Source: Prevotella sp. | Lineage (GTDB): Bacteria; Bacteroidota; Bacteroidia; Bacteroidales; Bacteroidaceae | Assembly: GCA_016286585.1 (NCBI GenBank) | Contig: JAEETC010000020.1 | Span: 1 to 34,660 of the forward strand | Direction: 5' to 3' | DNA length: 34,660 nucleotides | In this document: positions 22,100 to 28,654 of the stretch, in pieces | How the letters are laid out: each line of letters starts with the position of its first letter | How positions within the stretch are numbered: position 1 is the first letter of the stretch | The notes under the pieces: model-generated | Told to the model about the DNA's origin: nothing | The model's input: only the letters and a program-made list of their open reading frames with translations | Database searches by the model: none | Made by a program: the position numbers and the translations under genes

Positions 22100-23299
22100 A
22101 TGTCGACACTACGATTGCACATAGTAGGATTCCCTTACCGAAAGGACATCGAGGGGCACGTCAGCGAGTTTCTCGCCGACGCTCCCGGGCATGCTATGAC
22201 GCTTCGGCCTCACAGCGGAAACGATCACGACAAGAACGCCATCCGGGCCTTCGACTGGCAGGGGCGTTTCGTAGGCTTTGTGTCCCATAAGGATCTGCCG
22301 AAGGCTTGGGGCGCACTGCGAAGCAGCGGAAGTGAATCGCTTCGTGGCGTGATCGTCTCGACCAACATAGAGCATCCGTGTGCGGTGTTTGAGTGCGTGG
22401 TGGCCGAATATGACGGTCCTGCCGAAAATCTCTATCCCCAGAACCATTTCCTCAACTGGCAATATAGTGGCCCCATTTTGAATCTGCCCGACGAACTGGA
22501 CAACCTGGACTATATGATGGGTGAGATACGCGACCGACTGGCAGAACGGGATGAGTGGTCTGACGACGACCTGCAAGATTTCCTGATGCTAACAGAGCGC
22601 TTTGCCAGGTACTCCAAATACGACATATCGGGCGAGATGAATGACTATCGCCGGAGTCTTATCATCAAACTGCGCGACACCGACCTCGAAGAGCTGGAGG
22701 CGGTGACAGAGGAGCTGGAGATGGCTTACGGACGGTCGGGACGAGAGGCGATGGGCGGTGAAGTGCTTGATTTCTGGATGCGTCAGATGCAGTCGACAGA
22801 GACAAAGCGCCAGATGATGGTTCACCGCAGGGAATACGATGTGGTTGCGATAGAGCGCGAACTGGAATTGTTTCCCGAGTCGATGTACTACGTATGGAAG
22901 GAGAATCGTGAGCTGTTCGTGTCGAAAGTGCTCTATATGCACATCCCGCGCAAGGCACTGTGGCGTTTTGTGTCGGGCATCGCTTTTGTAGAAATGGCTC
23001 AACCATGCGCGAAGTGCGTTGATATGTCTGCCGTATCGAAAGTGGTAGATACCGTTCTGCCTTTGGATGTGAATGCGATGAAGGAAGCGGAATTGATGCT
23101 GAGCAGGGTCAACGATCGGAATGGGCATGTCTTTGACGCCGAGCTGGAGCGTCTGCGAAATGCAAGGGATGCCAAGGTGGCACAAAAAGCGGAGCCTCGC
23201 AGGGTTGGCCAAGTGATAGGCCTGCAGAACAACTTGGGTGACGTCACTGGTCTGGAGTCACTCTTGCAATCAAAAGAAATCATGAAGTTATTAGAATAG
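22100..23299 (+). CDS. HIRAN domain protein
   Basis: This 399-residue protein starts at ATG 22100; an in-frame frame from 22004 crosses the promoter and is rejected. Residues 1-100 show the HIRAN pattern: LRLHIVGFPYR, then HSGNDHDKNAIRAFDWQGRF and VGFVSHKDLP. HIRAN domains bind DNA 3' ends at stalled forks. Residues 120-360 form a long helical region with many charged pairs (EELEAVTEELEMAYGRSG) and no enzyme motif that I can identify. The C-terminus reads RRVGQVIGLQNNLGDVTGLE, a motif echoed in the next gene. The pair is two bases apart and shares one promoter. GC content is higher than in the preceding cargo genes, so it may have a different origin. Confidence 0.7.
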   Translation: MSTLRLHIVGFPYRKDIEGHVSEFLADAPGHAMTLRPHSGNDHDKNAIRAFDWQGRFVGFVSHKDLPKAWGALRSSGSESLRGVIVSTNIEHPCAVFECVVAEYDGPAENLYPQNHFLNWQYSGPILNLPDELDNLDYMMGEIRDRLAERDEWSDDDLQDFLMLTERFARYSKYDISGEMNDYRRSLIIKLRDTDLEELEAVTEELEMAYGRSGREAMGGEVLDFWMRQMQSTETKRQMMVHRREYDVVAIERELELFPESMYYVWKENRELFVSKVLYMHIPRKALWRFVSGIAFVEMAQPCAKCVDMSAVSKVVDTVLPLDVNAMKEAELMLSRVNDRNGHVFDAELERLRNARDAKVAQKAEPRRVGQVIGLQNNLGDVTGLESLLQSKEIMKLLE

Positions 23300-23301
23300 C
23301 T

Positions 23302-23745
23302 ATGGCGGAAGGAGAGAATTTGGATCAGGTGTTTGACGCAATGGGCAAGAGCGGAGCGCGTTTCGTCATAGGTCAGGTAATCGGTTCGCAAACCAATTAT
23401 TTCGGAGGAAAGCATGCTGAGGAACCGAGTGAAGCCGATGCTGTGAAGCCGGGAAACGACAATGGAGCAAGCCTGCATACAGATGTGTGTGATGAGGAAC
23501 TCTTCAAGTTCATCCACCCGGCCATAACAGGCGAAGAGGAACGGATGATCCACGAACAGATCAAGAAACTTGTGACCCGCCAAGGAATACAGGAAATATG
23601 TCTGTATCTTTCGAAACTGGAATCTGAGGAAAAGATCTTTCTGCCGCAGAGTGCCGACGCGGCTTATACGGAGTTGGTACGTATGGGGATGCCCGACGGC
23701 GAGGGATTCAGCAAAAAGACATTTATGAAATACTATAGGAAATAG
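23302..23745 (+). CDS. Hypothetical partner of the HIRAN protein
   Basis: This 147-residue cytosolic protein of unknown function starts two bases after the HIRAN gene. Near its N-terminus (about residues 20-36) it reads RFVIGQVIGSQTNYFGG, echoing the VGQVIG-Q-N motif at the end of the HIRAN protein. This suggests a shared short binding motif or an exchanged segment. The C-terminal two thirds are helical: DEELFKFIHPAITGEEERMI, then QGIQEICLYLSKLESEEKIF and GEGFSKKTFMKYYRK. This looks like a compact conserved Prevotella-type domain, which I cannot name. A strong terminator follows. Confidence 0.7.
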   Translation: MAEGENLDQVFDAMGKSGARFVIGQVIGSQTNYFGGKHAEEPSEADAVKPGNDNGASLHTDVCDEELFKFIHPAITGEEERMIHEQIKKLVTRQGIQEICLYLSKLESEEKIFLPQSADAAYTELVRMGMPDGEGFSKKTFMKYYRK

Positions 23746-23778
23746 GCTGCGCGCGAGAGCCTTACAGCCTTATGTCAA

Positions 23779-23811
23779 GCATCAGAATCAACGCGTTCTG
23801 ATGCTTTTTTT
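23779..23811 (+). terminator. Intrinsic terminator after the HIRAN gene pair
   Basis: GCATCAGAA (23779-23787) pairs perfectly with TTCTGATGC (23796-23804) around an 8-base loop, followed by seven Ts. Confidence 0.9.
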
Positions 23812-23832
23812 GTGTCTTGACGGAGAGAAAAA

Positions 23833-23887
23833 CGGAGCATATCAGGGAAAAACAGAGAATTCCAGAGAAAGTCGGAGAATGTCAGAG
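23833..23887 (+). repeat. Six CRGAG-type boxes phased at exactly 10 bp
   Basis: CGGAG, CAGGG, CAGAG, CAGAG, CGGAG and CAGAG begin at 23833, 23843, 23853, 23863, 23873 and 23883, each followed by an A-rich tail. An extra CGGAG is at 23821. One helical turn per unit puts all boxes on one DNA face. The array lies just upstream of the promoter-like box of the Rha operon. Confidence 0.75.
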
Positions 23888-23928
23888 ACGGCCATTTTAA
23901 AAGCCATCTGCCTATAAAACTTTGTGTC

Positions 23929-23936
23929 TAACTTTG
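23929..23936 (+). promoter_or_regulatory. -7 box of the Rha operon
   Basis: TAACTTTG, with no strong -33 partner; the upstream 10-bp array may recruit an activator. It implies a leader of about 210 bases before the ATG at 24152. Confidence 0.5.
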
Positions 23937-23940
23937 CATC

Positions 23941-24151
23941 GTCAACGAACGGAAACAGCGGTTGACAGCGTTCATTGAGACTGCGTCTCGAAAAACGGCA
24001 TCGCCTCAGCAAAGCCTGAAAACGAGTTTTCACTTTGCATTCGGCTCGCGCGTTCTTTGACATATTGGTACAGAAGGTTGGAAAAACGATACGGCAGTTT
24101 TTTTACGCGAACATTATTTATTAATTACAATAGAAGAAAGGATTAAAAAAA
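23941..24151 (+). promoter_or_regulatory. Structured leader of the Rha operon with boxA-like element
   Basis: The leader holds GTCAAC/GTTGAC (23941-23946 with 23961-23966), the hairpin GAGAC-TGC-GTCTC (23977-23989) and, at 24052-24062, GTTCTTTGACA. That element matches the NusB/NusE boxA core GCTCTTTAACA at 9 of 11 positions. Similar sequence occurs before Bacteroidota 16S genes as I remember. A processive antitermination leader is a reasonable reading. AAGAAAGG lies before the start codon. There is no protein frame in 23746-24151. Confidence 0.5.
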
Positions 24152-24832
24152 ATGACAGAAATTCAGAATTTACAAGCGATGGGTGCGCAGCGCATGACAT
24201 CGCTGGAGATTGCCGAGATTACCGGCAAGCAGCACAAGAACCTGATGCGTGACATCAGAAACATGGAAGCTGCATGGGAAAAAACCACTGGGCTCAAATT
24301 TGAGCTCAGTAGTTACCAAGACTCTACGGGGCGTACATTGCCCTGTTACTCTCTCAACAAAACAGAATGTCTCTACATCGCCACGAAGTTCAACGACGAG
24401 GCTCGTGCCAAGTTGGTGATCCGATGGCAGCAGCTGGAACAGCAACGGCTGAAGCATCAGGGCATCCGGCATCTGCTGGTGACAGATCAGGACGTGATGC
24501 ACGAAGCGGAGCGTATCGTGGGCCACGAGCTCACCTGCGACAACAAACACGCCGACGGTTGCATTACCACGACTGACATCGCCAAGGTGATCGGAATGGA
24601 GACAAAGGATCTGAACTCATTCCTGAAGGATCAGGGCGTTCAGAGATGGAAACGAGGTCAGTACAGGCTGACCGAGAATTACGAGGGGCGCGGACTGGCT
24701 CAGGACAGGCTCTTCGTCTACTACGGGAAGGACGGGAAAACGAAAAGGAGCACCTATCTCGTCTGGACTACAAAGGGTGCGGAGATGATCGAAGAAATGG
24801 TCAAACCCCAAAAAGACAAAAGAACAAATTAA
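24152..24832 (+). CDS. Rha-family phage regulator with KilAC-like C-terminus
   Basis: This 226-residue protein has an N-terminal Rha domain (about 10-105): MTSLEIAEITGKQHKNLMRD, TGRTLPCYSLNKTECLYIAT and KFNDEARAKLVIRWQQLE. A C-terminal antirepressor-like KilAC/ANT region (about 125-220) follows, with ITTTDIAKVIGMETKDLNSF, QRWKRGQYRLTENY and WTTKGAEMIEEM. Rha proteins are known from lambdoid prophages, where they interfere with growth in hosts lacking IHF; KilAC domains bind DNA. That makes a link to the HU protein of this locus plausible. It heads a five-gene operon after a long leader. It is a hallmark of phage-derived DNA, yet no structural phage gene is nearby. Confidence 0.88.
   Translation: MTEIQNLQAMGAQRMTSLEIAEITGKQHKNLMRDIRNMEAAWEKTTGLKFELSSYQDSTGRTLPCYSLNKTECLYIATKFNDEARAKLVIRWQQLEQQRLKHQGIRHLLVTDQDVMHEAERIVGHELTCDNKHADGCITTTDIAKVIGMETKDLNSFLKDQGVQRWKRGQYRLTENYEGRGLAQDRLFVYYGKDGKTKRSTYLVWTTKGAEMIEEMVKPQKDKRTN
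24288..24309 (+). repeat. Palindrome inside the Rha gene
   Basis: GCTCAAA|TTTGAGC (24292-24305) is a perfect 14-bp palindrome, extended by CTG/CAG with one G-T pair. It falls between two conserved Rha segments and could be an internal operator or an mRNA hairpin. Confidence 0.6.
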
Positions 24833-24860
24833 AGACGCAAGAACATTAGGACATAAAGTT

Positions 24861-25346
24861 ATGAAGAAAATTTCAGACATTGGCCTTAACAAGATTAAGG
24901 AATTTGAAGGATTGAGACTCAAGCCGTACTTTTGCCAGGGACATCGATTGACCATAGGGTACGGACACACGGGAGCGGACGTGAATCCGGGAGATACCAT
25001 CACGGAGTACTGGGCGGAGCATCTTTTGAAAGCGGATCTCTTTGAGATCGAGAAACAGGTGGCGAAGCTCGGGGACTGGAACCAACCGCAGTTTGATGCA
25101 TTGGTAAGTTTTGCTTACAATATGGGGTTCTACAAGCTGAAGACGAGTACGCTCTTGAAGACGATCCTGGAGGGTGGTAGTATGAGGGCCATCAAGAAGG
25201 AATTCAAGCGGTGGGTGTATGCTGGTGGGAAGGTACAGCCGGGACTGGTCAAGAGGCGCGAGTGGGAGGCCAGACGGTTCTTCGAGCCGGACGAGATGGA
25301 GCCGATGAAGGTCAGAGACTGGAGCGACTTCCATAAGACAGAATAA
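24861..25346 (+). CDS. GH24 phage-type lysozyme (endolysin)
   Basis: This 161-residue glycoside hydrolase family 24 enzyme cleaves peptidoglycan between N-acetylmuramic acid and N-acetylglucosamine. The catalytic pattern is Glu16-x8-Cys25-x5-Thr31 in FEGLRLKPYFCQGHRLTIGYGHTG split across two lines of the motif (FEGLRLKPYFC, then LTIGYGHTG), the Cys variant used by several phage endolysins. Later motifs are QPQFDALVSFAYNMG, GGSMRAIKKEFKRWVYAGG and LVKRREWEARRFF. There is no signal peptide or SAR helix, and no holin gene is next to it. Its role inside a regulatory operon is therefore unclear. It lies 28 bp after the Rha gene. Confidence 0.93.
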   Translation: MKKISDIGLNKIKEFEGLRLKPYFCQGHRLTIGYGHTGADVNPGDTITEYWAEHLLKADLFEIEKQVAKLGDWNQPQFDALVSFAYNMGFYKLKTSTLLKTILEGGSMRAIKKEFKRWVYAGGKVQPGLVKRREWEARRFFEPDEMEPMKVRDWSDFHKTE

Positions 25347-25350
25347 CAGA

Positions 25351-25388
25351 TTTTAGACAGAAGAATAGATATTTTTTAGACAGAAGAA
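25351..25388 (+). repeat. 15-bp direct repeat before the SSB-like gene
   Basis: TTTTAGACAGAAGAA occurs at 25351-25365 and again at 25374-25388. A related purine-rich stretch lies before the lysozyme gene. These may act as translation-initiation spacers. Confidence 0.6.
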
Positions 25389-25409
25389 CATAAGAACATA
25401 TTTAAAATT

Positions 25410-25706
25410 ATGGAGAAATTAGTAAGAATTAAGAGCCAGGGGGCGCTGCAGCAGCGGAACTGGACAAAACAGAATGGTGAGACCGTAGTGATCTCGAGTG
25501 TTGAACTGACGATGACGGACGGAATTGATACGTTCGTAGGGGAGGTGACTGACCAGCAGGCGATTGCCATCAATCAGCAGCCTCTCGACCAGGACAGGAT
25601 GTACGGCGTGAGGTGCAAGCTTGACGTGAGGGAGTGGAAGTCGCAGCAGAGCGGCGAGACGCAGCACGCGAACAGCATCAAGATAGTCACAATCGCCGGG
25701 GTGTAG
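25410..25706 (+). CDS. Small SSB-like (OB-fold) protein
   Basis: This 98-residue protein reads MEKLVRIKSQGALQQRNWTK, then GETVVISSVELTMTDGIDTF, VGEVTDQQA, YGVRCKLDVREWKSQQSGE and ANSIKIVTIAG. The alternating strands, aromatic/basic positions and final IKI.TI strand suggest a compact OB fold like single-strand DNA-binding proteins. Proteins of this type accompany VirE/DUF3987 genes in Bacteroidota as I recall. Single-strand binding is inferred, not shown, and the acidic tail of classical SSB is absent. It lies between the lysozyme and the 9-bp mirrored array. Confidence 0.6.
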   Translation: MEKLVRIKSQGALQQRNWTKQNGETVVISSVELTMTDGIDTFVGEVTDQQAIAINQQPLDQDRMYGVRCKLDVREWKSQQSGETQHANSIKIVTIAGV

Positions 25707-25712
25707 TTTATG

Positions 25713-25803
25713 TCACACAGATTGCACAGATCGCATAGATTATTGCAGCAAAAATGCTGCGCTTGCGCAGAAAAAATCTGTGAAATCTGTGAGATCTGTG
25801 TGA
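25713..25803. repeat. Mirrored array: three CACAGAT units, hairpin core, three ATCTGTG units
   Basis: CACAGAT at 25716 and 25725 and the variant CATAGAT at 25734 (9-bp period) face ATCTGTG at 25776, 25785 and 25794 (9-bp period). Every pair shares the centre 25758, and the outer arms match over 10 bases (TCACACAGAT/ATCTGTGTGA). The core contains GCAGCA-AAAA-TGCTGC (25745-25760) overlapping CTGCGC-TT-GCGCAG (25757-25770), two mutually exclusive hairpins. It fills the 132-bp gap between the SSB-like gene and the next gene. Confidence 0.9.
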
Positions 25804-25838
25804 GAAAAAAGAAAATTGCAGATGATTTATTATAAGTA

Positions 25839-26204
25839 ATGGTTAAGAAAAACAAGATTAAGAAGAATGTGACGCTGGAAGGGCTGATGACGCTGGGACA
25901 GTTGGACGATGGCAGACACACGGCGGACTTCGCCTGCTGCGAGGATGTGCAGCTGGAGCAGGTCAAAGGGACGTTCAGGGTGCAGATCCAGAGGGACGGC
26001 AACGTCTACATGACGGAGAACAAGAAGCGCATCAGGAACAGTCCGATCTTCCGAGAAGACAACAGCTCCCTGTCGCACGGACGGAACAAGAGGTACTACT
26101 TCGTGTTCTCTCTTGAAGATGACCGCATCGACGAGTTGGCGGAAGAGCTGGTACGTCAGGCGATGATGATTGCGCAGAAAATCTCGATGGAGCTCAACGG
26201 CTGA
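25839..26204 (+). CDS. Hypothetical protein of the Rha-DUF3987 operon
   Basis: This 121-residue protein matches no family that I can name. It has a Lys-rich start (MVKKNKIKKN), a beta-rich middle (LGQLDDGRHTADFACC, then FRVQIQRDGNVYMTE) and KRYYFVFSLED followed by an amphipathic C-terminal helix (DELAEELVRQAMMIAQKI). The compact size, basic start and position between the SSB-like and VirE/DUF3987 genes suggest a DNA-associated accessory protein. Its TGA overlaps the next ATG by one base, so it is coupled to the DUF3987 protein. The upstream mirrored array separates it from the genes before it and could drop or switch expression here. Confidence 0.75.
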   Translation: MVKKNKIKKNVTLEGLMTLGQLDDGRHTADFACCEDVQLEQVKGTFRVQIQRDGNVYMTENKKRIRNSPIFREDNSSLSHGRNKRYYFVFSLEDDRIDELAEELVRQAMMIAQKISMELNG

Positions 26205-28504
26205 TGAGTGTACATGTAATCTACTTGAAGGATGGGGCGAAGATGATGCGCCCCGTCCTTAACCGTGAGGAGTACCTGAGGCTGAGGGACGGCGGCCAGC
26301 AGAAGACCAACCTGAGCCGCATCAGACAGGGCGAGGTGAAGCTGAAGGGCGACCTCGTGCAGATGAACTACTCGTGCCTGCCGAATGAGGACGGGTCGCT
26401 GAAGGGCTCGAAGACGGCCTCGATGTCGGTATGTATGGATATCGACTTCAAGCCGCCCGAAGGTCTCTCTGAGGATAAGCGTAAGGCTTGGCTCTCGGAG
26501 CAGATGGCGCGGGTGCCCGAGCTGGTGCTGAGCAAGAAGGACGAGCTGGTGCCGCTGATGCTGGAGCGATCGGCCACGAAGGGGTATCACTTAGCGTTTC
26601 GTCGGCGACAGGATCTGGATCAGGAGGGGAACCTCAAGTGGGCCAGTGATCTGTTGGGTATTAAGTATGATGCTCAGGCTAAGGACATTACGAGGGTGTA
26701 CTTCACAACGACGGGCGACCCCGAGGAGCTGCTGTATCTCGATGACGAAATCTTCAGTTCTTCTCCCGCTGTTACAGCGTTACAGCGTTACAGTTCAAAA
26801 GCAACGGACAATCACGGACAAACACGGACTGAACAGTCCGCAGCAGAAGAAGTCCGAGAAAGTCCGAGTCAGTCCGATGCCAAATATCCCGATGCGTACA
26901 AGGGTATTCCGTATGCAGAAATCATTGCCAAGTACTGGGAGCTGCACAACGAGGGCAAGGAGCCCGTAGAGGGCGACCGCGACACGCTGACGTTCCAGCT
27001 GGCCAGCGACCTGAGGCACATCTGCGGACGTAATGCGGACTGGCTCGACCAGGTGATCCCCTGCTACGACAACTTCCCACAGGAGGAGAAGCGGAAGAAG
27101 ATTGAGAGTGCGCTGACGCTGAAGATGGAGGGTATGCCCTATCGTCTGAAACAGGTGCTGCAGGCGCTGAAGACTCAATCGGGCGTGAAGGCCTGCGGCG
27201 GTACGCTCACTACCCCACCCCCGATGCCGAAACGGCTGCCTCCGCTCATCAAGCTGCTCACGAAGAACGTACCTTGGTTCTACAAGCCCGCTGTCGCCAG
27301 CGCGGTATTCCCAGCTTTGGGTGCCCATCTGCACGGCGCAAAGTTCCGCTATTGGGACAACGTGGAGCATGAGGCGACATTTATGAATGTGCTCATCGGT
27401 CGGCAGTCGATCGGTAAGGGTACGATCAAGAAGCCTATCGAGTACATTATGGAGGACATCCGTCTGCGCGACCTGCCCAACCGTGAGCGAGAAGCCGAAT
27501 GGAAGCAGAAAAACCCGGGTGCGAAGCAGAAGAAAGATCCGCGACCGAAAGACATCTGCATCCAGATGCTCATTGACAACATGACCGATGCCGTCTTCAA
27601 CCAGCGCGTCATCGATGCCCACAACAACGGCCAACGATTCATCTACACGATCGTCGACGAGATCGAGGCACTGAAGAAGGTGACGTCGCGGGGCACAAAG
27701 GATGAGGTGGGTCTGTTGATCCGTAAGGCTTTCGACAACGCGTTGGCAGGACAGGATCGCTATGGTGCCGACTCGGTGTCGGGTCTCGCCCCGTTAAGGT
27801 GGAACTTCAACGCTTCATCGACGCCGCCCAACGCCCGGAAGTTCCTGTGGAAGATGGTAAACGACGGTACCGTAAGCCGACTGGACATCGCAACGATCAT
27901 CCTCGGAGACGACGATGACGACATCGCCCCCATCCTCGGCATCTACGACCACACGTTCGCTCAGGAGCTGAAGCCCTATATCGACCGTCTGGACGCAGCC
28001 AACGGACTGATAGAATGTCCGCAGGCGAAGAAACTGGCTCTCGACATGAAGCAGGAGAACCGCGATGCGGCCAAACTCTACGAGAGTGAAGCCTACAGGG
28101 TCTTCTCCTATCGTGCCAACGTGATCGCCTGGCTGAAGGGAATGGTGCTCTACGTGGCGCACGGGAATAAGTGGTCGAAGGAGATTGCAGATTTCGTGCG
28201 CTGGTCGGAGCAGTATAACCTCTGGTGCAAAATGCTCTACTTCGGTCAGCAGTTGGAGAAGGAACTGCGCGAGGAGGTGGAGATCCAGCGGCAGTCAGGG
28301 CCACAGAACCTGCTGGAGCTGTTGCCTGATGAGTTCACCCGCGACCAGTATTTCCAGATGCGTCAGAGTCAGGGGCGTACCGCAGACGGTGATTCCACCC
28401 TTCGGGTATGGACAAAGCGCGGGCACATCGTCTATGATGTGACGACCGGCCGCTATTGCAAGACCGAGGCGTATAAACAGAAGTACAGCAAGGCCATCAT
28501 CTAA
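26204..28504 (+). CDS. VirE N-terminal domain / DUF3987 P-loop protein
   Basis: This 766-residue protein has a VirE-N (BT4734-like) domain in residues 1-190 (SVCMDIDFKPPEG, then ATKGYHLAFRRRQDLD). A low-complexity linker lies at about 190-225, followed by a primase-C-like helical segment (about 230-320) and a DUF3987 ATPase domain. Walker A is GRQSIGKGT at 399-407 and Walker B is IVDEIEAL with Asp485-Glu486. Such proteins resemble the primase-helicases of mobile elements and are thought to act in replication or DNA processing; that is inferred from architecture. The linker DNA carries the three-unit CGTTACAG repeat and the CGGAC/GTCCG array. It is the last gene of the operon, followed by a terminator. 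Confidence 0.85.
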   Translation: MSVHVIYLKDGAKMMRPVLNREEYLRLRDGGQQKTNLSRIRQGEVKLKGDLVQMNYSCLPNEDGSLKGSKTASMSVCMDIDFKPPEGLSEDKRKAWLSEQMARVPELVLSKKDELVPLMLERSATKGYHLAFRRRQDLDQEGNLKWASDLLGIKYDAQAKDITRVYFTTTGDPEELLYLDDEIFSSSPAVTALQRYSSKATDNHGQTRTEQSAAEEVRESPSQSDAKYPDAYKGIPYAEIIAKYWELHNEGKEPVEGDRDTLTFQLASDLRHICGRNADWLDQVIPCYDNFPQEEKRKKIESALTLKMEGMPYRLKQVLQALKTQSGVKACGGTLTTPPPMPKRLPPLIKLLTKNVPWFYKPAVASAVFPALGAHLHGAKFRYWDNVEHEATFMNVLIGRQSIGKGTIKKPIEYIMEDIRLRDLPNREREAEWKQKNPGAKQKKDPRPKDICIQMLIDNMTDAVFNQRVIDAHNNGQRFIYTIVDEIEALKKVTSRGTKDEVGLLIRKAFDNALAGQDRYGADSVSGLAPLRWNFNASSTPPNARKFLWKMVNDGTVSRLDIATIILGDDDDDIAPILGIYDHTFAQELKPYIDRLDAANGLIECPQAKKLALDMKQENRDAAKLYESEAYRVFSYRANVIAWLKGMVLYVAHGNKWSKEIADFVRWSEQYNLWCKMLYFGQQLEKELREEVEIQRQSGPQNLLELLPDEFTRDQYFQMRQSQGRTADGDSTLRVWTKRGHIVYDVTTGRYCKTEAYKQKYSKAII
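26771..26795 (+). repeat. Tandem CGTTACAG repeat, copy of the 17.2-kb arm
   Basis: Three 8-bp units plus TT, identical over 25 bases to 17202-17226. Here it encodes VTALQRYS in the linker of the VirE/DUF3987 protein. Confidence 0.95.
26805..26876 (+). repeat. Phased CGGAC / GTCCG array
   Basis: CGGAC begins at 26805, 26815 and 26825 (10-bp steps). The inverse GTCCG is at 26836, 26852, 26862 and 26872 (10-bp steps in the last three). The middle pair forms the hairpin CGGACT-GAAC-AGTCCG (26825-26840). Confidence 0.9.
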
Positions 28505-28515
28505 ACACGCGAACA

Positions 28516-28548
28516 GGACTCGCAGTCATTGGCTGCGGGTCCTTTTTT
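28516..28548 (+). terminator. Intrinsic terminator of the Rha-DUF3987 operon
   Basis: GGACTCGCAG (28516-28525) pairs with CTGCGGGTCC (28533-28542; one G-T pair) around a 7-base loop, followed by six Ts. Confidence 0.9.
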
Positions 28549-28599
28549 GTGTCCAAACGAGCCCGACTCCACCGAGCCTAGTCTTTTTTCCACATTTTC

Positions 28600-28630
28600 T
28601 TGTTTGTTTCAGAAATAATATCTATCTTTG
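28600..28630 (+). promoter_or_regulatory. Promoter of the RecB-like nuclease gene
   Basis: TTG at 28600-28602 (a second candidate TTTG is at 28603-28606) and TATCTTTG at 28623-28630 lie 24 bases before the ATG at 28655. Confidence 0.7.
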
Positions 28631-28654
28631 CCACAGAATTTATATAAAAGAAAG

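Noticed and set aside
25574..26002. 142-residue antisense frame with ISQISQI and LCDLCNLCD repeats
   Set aside because: The peptide repeats are only the translation of the 9-bp mirrored DNA array.
17201..26876. CRISPR array
   Set aside because: Repeat units are 7-10 bp with no unique spacers of 28-40 bp, and no Cas proteins are present; the RecB-like nuclease lacks the Cas4 cysteines.
26795..27634. 279-residue frame opposite the VirE/DUF3987 gene
   Set aside because: Antisense shadow across the Walker A region; no promoter or recognisable domain.
24152..28504. Intact prophage
   Set aside because: Rha and a lysozyme are phage-like, but no integrase, terminase, portal, capsid or tail gene is in the window.
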